From Ciona savignyi (lineage: Eukaryota; Chordata; Ascidiacea; Phlebobranchia; Cionidae): a stretch of DNA of 64,000 nucleotides. A program made the position numbers and the translations under genes. Below the pieces are notes generated by a model, which saw only the letters and a program-made list of their open reading frames with translations, made no database searches and had not been told where the DNA came from. Of the stretch, positions 45,851-57,562 are shown piece after piece; within the stretch, counting starts at the first letter, position 1, and every line of letters starts with the position of its first letter. The DNA is taken from positions 1,118,784-1,182,783 of the forward strand of contig CH002977.1 of assembly GCA_000149265.1 (NCBI GenBank), in the 5' to 3' direction.

Positions 45851-47219
45851 AATTTAGAGATGACCCCCGCATTTCCTGTTCAATCTATAATTATCTTTTA
45901 AAAGTTGTTTTATTCACATTGGAGTAATAAGCTTTAACAACCACCACGACACGATTTTGATGAACTATGTGGACAAATAACGGTCACGATCCCACAGTTA
46001 AAATATACACAAAGGCAAAGCTTTACGGCGATATTTACTTTATTTACGGTTACTATATAGAAAATGTTTGTCATTATGTATACGGAAAACAGTGGACAAA
46101 TCTTCTTGCTAGAATTGCTAGAAAACGTTCCAGGCGTATAATAAGCGACCAGAGGGGGCCAAAGAGCAAACAATCCAAATAAGTTGACGACCGCAAGTTG
46201 AACATGGACACACGTTCGTTTTGCGATTGTTTGTTAGGGCCGTGTTGTCAAACAAGCCGTGTTTTTAGGCAGTCTGCATAAATGGCCATGGAAAAAGAAT
46301 CTTCATTTTCAGGGTAGTGAACACGCTGCGCGCTGGTCAACATTTTTTTTCTTTGCTACGTTGTTATTTTTCAATTAAACATAGCGAGACGCACCTCAAT
46401 GTGGAATGGCGGTTTGCGTACTCGTTTAATAACTGCTTTAGATGGAACTTTTATAGTCTTCTTCCTGTTGGGTATTTAAAGCAGGAAGAACGTAGAAAAA
46501 TTGTGTAAAGTTAATATTTATTATGTCACTAGATTGTAAAGCATTTTTTCTGCGTTAGCCCAGTCACAGGCATGTATTTGTTGAGAAATAAATGTTTAAT
46601 TAGTTTAAAACTTATAGTAATGCTAACTGACATATTGGTAATTTGCCTTCACCGTTGGTTTTATACCAAAATAAATTAGGGCAATTCTCGACAGACCAAA
46701 AAATGTAAAAATATACCTATTTTCCGCATTTTTGCAAATGTATATTTTAATTCCGTATATATCTGTACTTAAAGGGACCATTCACCTTATTTTTTTACAA
46801 GCTGTAGATATAAATATAAGTAGCAAAATAGCCTACACTTCCATCGTCAAAAATAAATACTAAACAGTTATAACACACTATTACCACGAGTATATTTAAC
46901 CGACGTAAATAGATAGAAAAATTTAATTCGGTTTACATACAAACAAAAAAGATACTTGCTTTCATTCCTATTTTACTTAAAAAAATATTACCATATCAAT
47001 CAGCAACTGTATACTTTAATGCACCATTTACGTAAGTTACAAATGTAACGAATTCGATGTGCAGTAGCAAATTTGGGTCAATATTGGGGAATTTACCACA
47101 ATATTATAAGGATCAAATTTTAATGTAATATATTAATGACACGTTTAAATGTGACTCGATCATCATAATATATTACACACTCGTTCACAGGTAGTGGATA
47201 TTCTACCAAAATTTGTTTA
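45851..47219. other. Intergenic region
   Basis: No recognised gene. Small open frames (45967-46182, 46317-46508 on +) lack family resemblance and splice context. Confidence 0.35.
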
Positions 47220-47563
47220 GGAGGCGTTCAACTAATTATTCTTCCTATCTCTTCAATGCAAACTGACCTCACAAAAACGACTGTCACTCAAAATCCTGAC
47301 ATAGGAAGTCCTATATTTTTTTACAATTTAAAATTGAAGCTTGGATCTGCAACCTAAACCTAAAACCCTACAAAATTTTGTTTAAAAATTTTGAGCTCAT
47401 ACCCCTTCGTACATCGGCAACTTTTTTTCAACAAAACAGCTAGCAGATGCACAATCAACACCTTTATTTTACAAAGCACTGCTCCACGATTACAACAAAA
47501 CTTTACAGCTAAACGAAAACACCGGTGCGCAGCCTAGCACATGCTGCTTTCAACTAAACAAAC
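47220..47563. repeat. Unclassified interspersed repeat, copy 2, uninterrupted
   Basis: Same repeat as 26800-27348 but without the SINE. At the homologous point it reads CATCGGCAACTTTTTTTCAA, which shows the state before the SINE insertion at the other locus. It has an extra segment (near 47300-47350) missing from copy 1. Confidence 0.65.
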
Positions 47564-48483
47564 ATTGGGGAATCACCACCATTGTTACTCAGCAAAACAC
47601 TCGTTTAAAAACGATGACTCATGGGTACCACTCGTCACATACTGCCATTCATAGAGGTCTTAATTGGTTATACGCCATCTTTAGTTATAGCAAAGACACG
47701 ATTGTCTGGAATAATTTTCATTCCCGATATAAATTGTGCTAGTAATCCTAATTCAGACCATTTGTATAATCATATCACAGGCGACTAAATCTCGCAATAA
47801 CTGGTAATCCTTCATAGCCATCAACTTCCCAGCATATTGCCAATGATTGCGTATTAGCGTCTACTCTACCCGATCCTCATTTCTACTTAATTAAATAATC
47901 TTATGTGCTGGCCTTTGAAAAGAATATTAACAGTTTAATTGCCATTTCCATTGTATGACAAAAACACATGCACCACTGTATATGTTTATTTACATTCATT
48001 ATGAACATTTTACAAATTTACACGGTTATCATATAACGCGAATGAAACTTTCGAAACGCCGCAGGTTTTAAAAACTAAAAGTAAATACAGCTTCGAAAAC
48101 TAGAAAAGCAGAACGTTATTGAAAGGGCGTTATTATTTTTACAGTATAGTAATTTTATTGATTTGTTTGGAATTTGCATCTATACAATTTACATATTTGC
48201 TTTCTGTTAGATTGATAGTGTTATAACATAGATTAAATGCATTACAAATTATACAGTATACACATTGTTAGAAGTTTGGCAATTTTTTAAATGCACCATT
48301 TTAAAAGTATAATGTCTAATGTTAATTTAAAGCACATATGGCAAAGATAACTAGGTTTGCTCTATAAGCCCCCGGGTATAATTAGATTTAAACAAAATGC
48401 AAAGCTTATAAATTCTACAAAGACTACGGCAGTTTTGATGGCTGTGTTGTACCGCTAACTTCATACGACGTTTGCGACGTTAC
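47564..48483. other. Intergenic region / 3' flank of intermediate filament gene
   Basis: No gene recognised. TTTATT motifs near 48155 and 47985 (AATAAA on -) could mark the 3' end of the intermediate filament transcript. Confidence 0.4.
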
Positions 48484-51400
48484 TTACTCTTCATCGCTTG
48501 ATGAAGAGCTGGAAGAAGATGTATCAGCATCAGATCTATCCTCCAAAAGTTGCTTTTCAGATATTGATGAGGACACAATCTTGCCATCTCTAAAAAAATA
48601 GTGATGGTTAATAATTGTTTAACACTGTATTGCTACATTAATATACCGAGTCTCAATTGTCTTTACGATTACTTTTTTCGTGGTCTTTGTTTTATATGCA
48701 TCATCATCATCATCTTCACTGCTTGAACTGCTCGAAGAAGACCTATAAACCCAACACATTTTATTTAGTCGATAAAGAAAGATCGTGGTATAGCATAAAA
48801 TTTTAACATTATTTTACCGTTTTTCTTCTCCCTCCAGCAATCGCCTGTAGGTCAAGATTTCCTTTTCTAGAGAAATCTTAGCGCTCATTAGCCTCTTGTA
48901 TTCAGCTAAATGACGCTTCATCTCAGCTTGAGCGTGATCGAACTCGGAACCAAGTTGAACAACCCGTGTTTGGTAACGCGCTGCTTCAACTTCATAACGT
49001 TTTTCTACATCCGCCAGGTTGCGCTCGAGGTACTCGTTCTGTAGAAATTGCCAAGTAGGAATGACAAAGGGTACGGTCGTGTGGCCAAATGGTTAGCGCA
49101 AGCGATACATATACCGACCTATACAAAAACGGTCCAAGTAACGAGCCCATCATGGGTTCAAAACTTGGTCCGGTAAAAAAATAGGAATGACAAAGAACAG
49201 TACGATCGTGTGGCGGAATGGGTATAGCCATCGATACATATACTATATCTATACAAAAACGGTCCCAGAGACGAGTCCATCGTGGTTTAAGGCCTTAAAC
49301 TGAACAGAATGACAAAGAAGTGATGCCGAATTTTAATTTTTAAACGACGTAATGTTTTTATTTCATTAAGGTACCACGGGTGTTAGAAATGGTTATAAAC
49401 ATGTCTAAACAGACAAGAATTTTATTGATTATTTAGGGCTGTTCTATCGTTTTAGATCTTTCAATAAACTTAGTTTTATTTCGTCTTGAGCCTCGCGAAT
49501 CCCACCCGAGGCTATCTAAACTGGCGTCAGGACTTGGATTTATTTACAACTTGACGCATATGCCGCGCTTAGCCGAACCATATAAGGAATGTGGTTGCGT
49601 TGTCGAGTGTCGTCACGTAATTTGAAATCGCATTCGAACATCGCCTCAAATATCTTCAGACGCCATAAATATTTTCGGATAAACGGGTACCGTTTTAATA
49701 CCAGACAGGTCATATCGGTTTAAAGTTTTCATCAAAGCATTTTAATTTTAATCAATTTAGTTTAGATTCCATAACATAAATATCGCTATGTTTAATTTAA
49801 TGTTAAACAAACTATTAAAAAACATGAGTAATTTCTCAGCAAAGTAGAAAATAAACTACAGAAAAGCAAGTTCCCTTAATTAAAAAAAAAACTGTGTTAG
49901 TTTGGTGAGAATCCAATATTACTGAGAAACTTAAACTTACTGTTCCCCTGAGAGATTCCAATTCCATTTCAAGTTGAGTAACTTGCTTTCTGTAGTCGTT
50001 GATATCACTTCGGACCTTCTCCATGTCTTCCACGTTAAGTTTTGCCCTCTCCTCCAAGTCATCAAACTAAGGGAAAATAAATAACTGTTTTAAAACACAT
50101 TTTATTAACTACAGGCATGGTAAACATATTCCGGATTGTGTTTTTAGTATTTCTATGAGTTATACTAACATCCCTGTGTAAGTTATCTTGTTACCGATCA
50201 TGATTGTTAAAAAGTATTGAAATTGTAAATTTGTTCACAAACCTTTTTGGATCACGTTTAAGATTGCTAATTCAAATTAAAATGTACGCTTTACTTAATT
50301 TTTAAAAATAGTAAATGACCGATTAATCTTAAGATGATAGAACTTAGTCTATGATTAGTCTATATGTCTATGATATATCATAGGACTTCAAAAATGTCTT
50401 AACAATGTGTCAAATACAATAAATTGATGCCCTAAAGATATTACATTTATGTCGAAAAAGCTTTGTTTGTAAAAATGCTTATCCCAGATATAGCAAAATT
50501 CTGCAAAATAAATCATTGCCTAATCATTCTTTTTAACTAACGTCCGTCGTCAGTAAATTAAAACCGGGTCTTCACGGCTTGTATAATAAATTACGCCATA
50601 CTAATAAAACATCACCTTATTCTTGTACCACTGCTCCGCCTCGTCCTTATTCTTAAGGACTATGGACTCGTACTGAGCTCTGATCTGTCGTAGGAGCTCT
50701 GCAACGTCGGGAGCAATTCCATCAACTTCTACATTAACTCCTTGGTCTCTAACTTGTGCCTTTAAGTCGTCGATTTCCTGTGTAGTGCAATAGCCATTTT
50801 AAACACAATTTACCATTTATTTCTTTAGTTAGTAAATGCGCTAGCCAACCAGTAGTTCGAAAAGTTTGACTACAAACGAAAAGTAGCATCAATCATTAAA
50901 ATCATATAATGTGAATGTCAAATCTTTACCTCGGCGTGGAGTTTCTTTCCATATTCCAATTCCTCTCTTAACGTTTCGATCTTACGTTCAAGGTCAACTC
51001 GCACCATCGTTGCGTCATCAACATCCTTGCGTAATCTTCCCAACTCGTCATCAAGTTCGGATCGCAGACGTCCTTCGTGCTCTAACCTGTTTAATTAATT
51101 ATACGTTTGTGGATATGTTAGTAATAACCATATGTTCCAGGTCCGTATGGTGGTGTAAAAGAATTACAAATAATAACGTGCCGTTACCAAAAGAAGACAC
51201 ACATATACGTGTACAGGCGATAAAATAACGTAATGGATGTGAAAATTGATAAGTTTTATCGCTTATCGTCATTTTACCGGCTGCCTCGGGGCAAGACGTA
51301 GCCACATCGAGCACTGTAAAATTACGACAACTGAAAAGTGTGAACGATGGACTATTTGCTGTTAATACAGAGACAACCTTGCTTAACCTTTTGAAACCGT

Positions 51401-52552
51401 TGGGAAGGCTCAATCATGTACCACGTTAAATTTGACATTTACGGGCGATAATGACATTGATGTTATCAAAGATGTATGATTCATCAATCGTATCTGCTTA
51501 AAATTGTTGTAACATGAAACGAACTTGTGTGATTACAATAACCCTAAATATTGTGTACCTTGAAATATGGTCATACATGGGTAGTTTTTTAAAGGAGAAA
51601 GCAGACAGTTATGTATTTGCAAATGTCCCAGAATAGTAAATACATGGGAGACTAATTTAAATAATATGTGACAACTCAATTAATTAAATATAGACCTTTA
51701 GAATAATTTTCCAGCTTTGTTTTAGTCACTCACTTCCATTTGATCTCTGAAGCTTCTCCTCTTAAATTATCTCTGGCGATCTCCGACCTCACTTTAGCAA
51801 GAGTTGCGTCATCAACTTGGGCTCTTAATCTTCTCAGCTTCTCAAGTTTATCTTCTCCGAGATCGACCGTCTTCCTTGCGCTGGCTTCACGGATCCTTTT
51901 CTCGAGCTTTGAATTCTGCTCCTCCAAATACCGAACTACAACGGTTTAATTGTAAAGAAACAATATTAAAATTAAAACAGCTAAATTTGAAATTTTGCGG
52001 TACTTCAGTCTTATGTCTCTGCAGTACTTATCATGATAGTTCCTAATTTAGGTAAGTCTTTTAAAAAGTAGCGACACAATAGTGTTCAATACATCACGTC
52101 GATTTTTATACCACAGATCCGAAAAACCGAGCAAGGGCGCGCAGTATTTTAACCAAGTTTTCTATCATACTTACTATTACCTAAAAAAGGTATACAATAA
52201 TACCTTTTTCAATGTACGATGCAAATCTGTTGTTAATTCCGCTCAGTTGTTCCTTCTCGTTAAGTTTCAATCCGCTGAAATCTAAGACGGGTCCGGTTGC
52301 ACCTGCATAAAAATATTTGTTTCGCTTGTTAACTAAAAGTCTAGTTTGCAAAGAGTTAACGAAAATATTTGACAGAATAAATATCTTACCACCTCCAGAA
52401 CTGGATGCGGAATACGAATAAGACACTCTTTTAGCTGTAATCGGTTCTTCGATGCCAAACCCTTTGGAATAGCTTTTGGAGCCGGCAGTAGAGTATGCGG
52501 TCTGACTTCCAAAAGTGTTTCTGTAGCTTGATCTTCCTGGTTTGGATGCCAT
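48484..52552 (-). CDS. Cytoplasmic intermediate filament protein
   Basis: Nine exons (52390-52552, 52204-52302, 51734-51935, 50930-51086, 50616-50777, 49941-50066, 48818-49038, 48673-48742, 48484-48579) give about 431 residues. A Ser/Tyr-rich head of about 65 residues precedes the helix initiation motif EKEQLSGINNRFASYIEKVR. Heptad-rich coils 1A, 1B and 2 follow (SKLEKRIREA, LRAQVDDATLAKVRSEIA, AQYESIVLKNKDEAEQWYKN). The helix termination motif is EILTYRRLLEGEEKR. Coil 1B has the short, vertebrate-like length, so this is a chordate cytoplasmic protein, not lamin, and no nuclear signal or CaaX box is seen. The tail is short, with Ser8 and Asp5 runs, then SDADTSSSSSSSDEE. The last junction is uncertain: the frame requires acceptor GGCAAG before 48579, with donor at 48672 or 48666. 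A strong acceptor (TTTCTTTAACAG) ends 39 bases before the ATG. The exact type (I, II or III) is not assigned. Confidence 0.9.
49057..49320 (+). repeat. Two tRNA-like (family 2 SINE) units in intermediate filament intron
   Basis: Two units of about 125 bp in tandem, each starting after GGAATGACAAAG and containing a tRNA-like A box (GTGTGGCCAAATGGTTAGCG in unit 1), then ATACATATACCGAC, ACAAAAACGGTCC and, in unit 1, a B box (CATGGGTTCAAAACTTGG). The motif GAATGACAAAG occurs three times (about 49060, 49185 and 49308), so it bounds both units. A related single unit lies near 45606-45700. Confidence 0.6.
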
Positions 52553-52591
52553 TTTTTTTAGGTCGGCAGAGTTACTTAAAAAGAGTGTTGT

Positions 52592-54037
52592 CTGTTAAAG
52601 AAAGAAAAATAAAAAGGTATTATTCACAGGCTTATATATTTTAGGTACAGGCGTGAACTTTATGTATTGTTTAATTTAATCTTAAACATCTTCGATATAT
52701 CGAATTGTATACAATTAGGAAGAACATTTTTAATTAATTGAAAAGCCTCCCACGATATACCCCAGATTTCCCACAATCATTATTGCTAATGTTAACAAAA
52801 TCATTATGGCTATTTAAATTCTTTGTCAATATTGTCTTAGTCTCAACTCCTCATTACATTTTCTGGTCACTGGCATACTTGCTTCCGTTTTTGTTACTGC
52901 AAATAAAATATAATTTTAGCTTTGCGCTGTCAAAATAAAAGCCTTCTAAGGTGATTTTTTCTTATAACTATCACTCTTTGACGTTATAAACTGAATTTCT
53001 ATTGACCAATGCGTTGTATTTCATTATGGTAGACGCAACCGCGTTTTAATTACAAACTTCTTTACAATTTACAGCTCGTAAACAGTAACGCACCGTGGAA
53101 ATCACCTTAATCAAACTTGCTATACCAGCATAACAATGTATGTTTTTAGAAATGGTATAACACATTCAGATTTGTAAAAAACTCACAATACGTTCATCCT
53201 ACATTTTATTTCTGCAAACGCTTTAATTGAAGCCGGGTTTATTTATCCTAGGTGTGTCTGTGCGCTCTGCCTTTTTCGCACAACAAAGGAGTAATATGAT
53301 TGGTTGGTTTGTCGCCCATGGCAAATACGTAAGAGCGCAACCTTTACGTAAGATGCTTTTCGAAATTCCAAATAATTCACTGATATAAAGTTGTTTATGG
53401 CACAAAGTACGTACAATTACAACAGTGGAGGTGGATTGACATGTTTACTACCTTATTACCATGTTCGAAAATTAGTAAAGTATTAAATCGTTTTCTAAAA
53501 AAAGGGTATCTTAAAACTCCTAGTAATGTTTCTAAATACAAATATTTTTGTTTAGAAATAATTTAAGTCTACAAAATAGTAATACACATTAAATATATTG
53601 CAGTTTAAATTACTTATCACTTATTTAAAATTTAAAAAGGAGTCATTAGTTGAAGGCTGCTGTTAGTTTTAAGTTGCACGATGGAGTTTATTAAATTACA
53701 AACGCACCTATATACCCGAATGATGTAAATCACGAAATTAACATCACATTTAAAAAAATGATTCATTAGATTAACATGAAGTAATCGTAATCGCATTTGC
53801 CAATAAATTCGAGACAAGCTGTACAAAAATCCTATTACATGTGATCTCATGAACAAATGTAAACGCCTGCAGCTATATGTTGATACTGAACAGGGACAAC
53901 AAGTACCTCGACGAAAATGCGTTCTTGTATCGTCGCAAGTCGAGATTACAAGAAATCATTATGTGACATGTTGTAAGAAACGTTAAAGTGCGTTATGGTA
54001 TTATTTAACTTTTGATATACCAATAAACTTGACTTAC
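52592..54037. other. Region upstream of intermediate filament gene
   Basis: No gene recognised. It should contain the intermediate filament promoter and outron on the minus strand. AT-rich, with several short open frames lacking family resemblance. Confidence 0.4.
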
Positions 54038-54137
54038 ACCATCGAAAACCAGTTGGTTCTTCGGAGATGTAAATGGGCAAAATATTCGCATAGTACGGAT
54101 CGTAAGACCAGGGTTTTGCCAGCGTGCATCCACACGA
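54038..54137 (-). other. Orphan exon-like segment with strong splice sites
   Basis: 100 nt on the minus strand between an excellent acceptor (GTCATCTCCTGTTCAG) and an excellent donor (GGT followed by GTAAGT). All three frames are open, so the coding frame cannot be set; one reads SCGCTLAKPWSYDPYYAN. It could be a 5' UTR exon of the intermediate filament gene, an alternative 3' exon of the receptor gene upstream, or part of an unseen gene. Confidence 0.3.
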
Positions 54138-54490
54138 CTGAACAGGAGATGACGTTAACATAAATGTCTTGCAACATGGAATACATAATGTCATAAAAAG
54201 GCGGTTATATACATAAACCACAGAATATGTAGAAATTTAATTTAAAACTTCCGTTAAATAATGTCCGCAACAGAGGCAAAAGCATTGATTTAAAAACATA
54301 TTAATGTGATCGCTTCCTGTGCGTGAATATTTTCTGCACCGTGTTAAGAACATATTCATTGTATTTAGCAAGTAATGAGTAAAATACGACGCTGGATAGA
54401 TAACATATAAAATAGCATATGGTGCAGTATATATACAAGTAAAGTTTACAGTTTAATATTTCGAAATGACCAATTAACTTTAAAATATTT

Positions 54491-57400
54491 TTATACACGA
54501 GCGGTGTATAATTTTCTGCCGTGCAGCGCTGTCAAAGCTTCCGTGTTAGTTTCGGTCGAGACTGCAATGTACCCGAGTCCAATTTCATCATCATGAACTA
54601 GGCTCCGTTTCCGACGACGGAGCCAACTTGCTTGAATTTCAGTTAAATAAAGTCGAACTGTCAAGAACAATTTTTCGAATGCACTTGAATATAAAAGTGG
54701 GTTGAGAACGCTGTTGATTGGCAGAAGAACTACCGCGCTGACAGCGTACGCAGTCCCATTCATTGATACAACTTGGGAAAAATTAAGAAGTGACATCATG
54801 CAGATGGGGACCCAGCATGCGAAGTCCGTTGCTATTAGTTTGATAATCTTTTTCTGAAACAAAAAGATATTTTAATATATCAAATAAAACAAGACGGAAT
54901 AAAATGACTTACTTGCATTTTAATTGATCTATCGCTGACTGTAGTCTGTGGATGTGAAGATGCCTTTCTGTATATGGCCATATAGGACGAGGCAATAAAA
55001 ATAAATACAGCAAGATTTATCGATACAATTGTAATTGTTATTATCCAGCCATTTGTCGAGGAAGTGACAAACAATTTTGAGATGCAAACACTACTAGATG
55101 AATAATAGCCGTATAGGCCTTTAATTTGATTGTTTGGGCTATACATGCTGAGATATGTAAGCATTGAATACCAAGACGCATTTCCACCTTCTAAAAGTTC
55201 CGTCGAATTCGGAACATAAACTCCAATCTGATCTGTGAATTTTCGCACACTGGAAAGAGAAACAATTGTGGAGTTAAAAAACTTGCTCGGTAGCCATGCA
55301 CCCTCCACCACAGTGTCTGCAAACCCTGGATAAACTGGAAGAAATGCAAGAGCAAAAGCGGAGCTCCATGCAGTTATAACTGCAATCACCACATATTTAA
55401 ATTTTAGATTTTGTGACTGAAGTGGCATAAATACTCCATGGAGCCTTAAAAGCGTTAAAACGCATAAGATGAATACTGACGTTTCGCTGGCGATGGTGGA
55501 AAGTATTCCTAAATGTTGACATGTTAACCCTGTTCTCCATTTCTCATCCTCAAAGCAATAACGACCAGAGAATAGCACTGAATAGACGGCTATTATAATG
55601 AGGTATAAACCCATTAGAAAATCAGAAATAGCAAGATTGAAAATCAGAAAGTGATTCATCTTTGAAACAATTGACGATTTTATAAGCTTATTTTTTCTTG
55701 AAATGGTTTTTACAATAACATATCCATTTCCAAGAATTGCAACAAGTGCCATTATCCAAAGCCATACGCGAAGAAAAACACTGCTGATCATTTCGTTTCT
55801 CGACGAGATCACGTCAGAATCAAGTTTGGGAGGACATTCGTCACTACTATCGGCACAGTCGCTGAAATCGTCAAAAGTAAATGTTGATGGTACCGAGCTC
55901 GGATTTGTACCAGTAGTGCAGTTAAAACGATTTGGACAGAATGACTCATCGGAAAAGTCGTTGCAATCAAAATATCCGTTGCAAACGAAAGCTTTGTCGA
56001 TGCTTATCAACCTACAAATAGCTACATTTTAACATTGCATACCATATGGTACAACAACTTACCCGGTAGCATTACAGAAATGCCGTCCATCGCACTGTGA
56101 TTCCTCAAATGAAACTCTTGGTTGACAGGGTGACCATTTTCCATCACAAATATCTTCCGATGTTAATGTATAATTGTTCTCACAAGTATATACCAATGAA
56201 CTCGAATTTAGAAAGAATTTCTGAAACCGGCAAAACTCTTGCTCTGTGTCACAAAGTCCACCACATTCGTCACTTAAGTCATAACATTCTGGTTTTCCGT
56301 CACATTGGTATGCCTTGCGGTTGGAAACGGCACCAGCGTCTCCTGGGCAAGTCATCACTTTTGAAACTGTTCCCAGTCTGCAGTATTGCTCATCGCGGCC
56401 GCTTTGGCAGTTTACAATTCCATCACACACCCTGTTAAATCTGAGCGTTCGATTTCCACCACATTGGAACGTTCCACGAATACAACCCGCCCTACCTCCA
56501 ACACACACATTTTGGCATACATCAGGAATAAATGGAATTTCACAAAGACATTCGTCAGATAAATCGTGACAGTCAAAAATTCCATCACACACCTGTAATT
56601 TTAATAACAAACATTAATGTGTGGTATTTTATATATAATGCATTTGGACCACATAAAAGAAGTTTGGTCTATAAATGAAAAATTTTTAACAACTAAAACT
56701 AAGAATATACCTGTCTATTCGATATGACAAGCCTTTTATCAAAGCATGTAAAGCAAGTTGATTCATTGTTTGAGTTTCTGCATACATCAGCATCATCGTA
56801 ACAATGCACCAGTCCATCGGACACATACATTTGAGGCAAAACACAGATATCGTCTCTTTTACCAAAACTACATTTAAGACCTGGTTGGTCTCGTATCTCA
56901 TCGGATCCATCTCCGCAATCGTCTTTACGGTTACAAGCAAACAACATGTTGATACATTTGCCGTTGTTGCACTGTGTGGAGATAATTTTCAATATTGTTG
57001 CTTGATTTTTAAGAACATTTACCACATTACGTTTACTCATTGATTGTATGATACATCCAAAATTACTAAAGTACAGAGCCTCGTAAAGTTGTTGCATACC
57101 TGGAAAGAATTTCTCGAACAAGTACTATTTTTGTTGCATGTACTTTGCCATGGGCGGCATGAACTACGCACAACATTGCAGTTCGTCTCGTCACTTCCGT
57201 CCCCACAATCATCTCTGTGATTGCAAAAATTTTCCGCGGCAACACAAGCGGTATTCTCGCACTTGTAGGTCCCGCGTGTGCATGCTACAGTGCCTTCTTC
57301 TGCATCATTTTGTGGTCGCAGGTTTGTTGGCCGCCGTGTGCCGCTTTGAACTGGATATGAAAAACAACAATTTTACTAACAGCTTATACAATGTATTAGG

Positions 57401-57530
57401 CATTATTTAATACCATTATTATTGGCATAACAATATAATGTTACACATTAATCTTACCATTTAACATGCTGGAAGCAAGGCAGATGACAATTAATTCAGT
57501 TCCGGCAAAAATTTGAAGTTGCAGCATCAT
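54491..57530 (-). CDS. Rhodopsin-family GPCR with an array of LDL-receptor class A repeats
   Basis: Six exons (57458-57530, 57100-57350, 56711-56971, 56063-56592, 54913-56011, 54491-54853) give 858 residues. A hydrophobic signal peptide ([20 protein letters not shown]) precedes about seven to nine LDLa repeats with the DCGDGSDE / DCHDLSDEC pattern, several degenerate. TM1 starts near 452 ([16 protein letters not shown]). TM2 has the LGR-like [18 protein letters not shown], and TM7 ends [11 protein letters not shown]. No leucine-rich repeats lie between the LDLa array and TM1, unlike relaxin receptors or GRL101. The TM3 end reads LTLLRLHGV in place of (D/E)R(Y/W), keeping only Arg. The tail has the basic cluster LRRRKRS. 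The ligand is unknown. The 7TM core groups by eye with the leucine-rich-repeat receptor (LGR) class. A strong acceptor (TTTATTTAG) ends 32 bases before the ATG. Confidence 0.88.
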
Positions 57531-57562
57531 CAAATGTCTAAACGCACATCCTTAGCTTGGAA

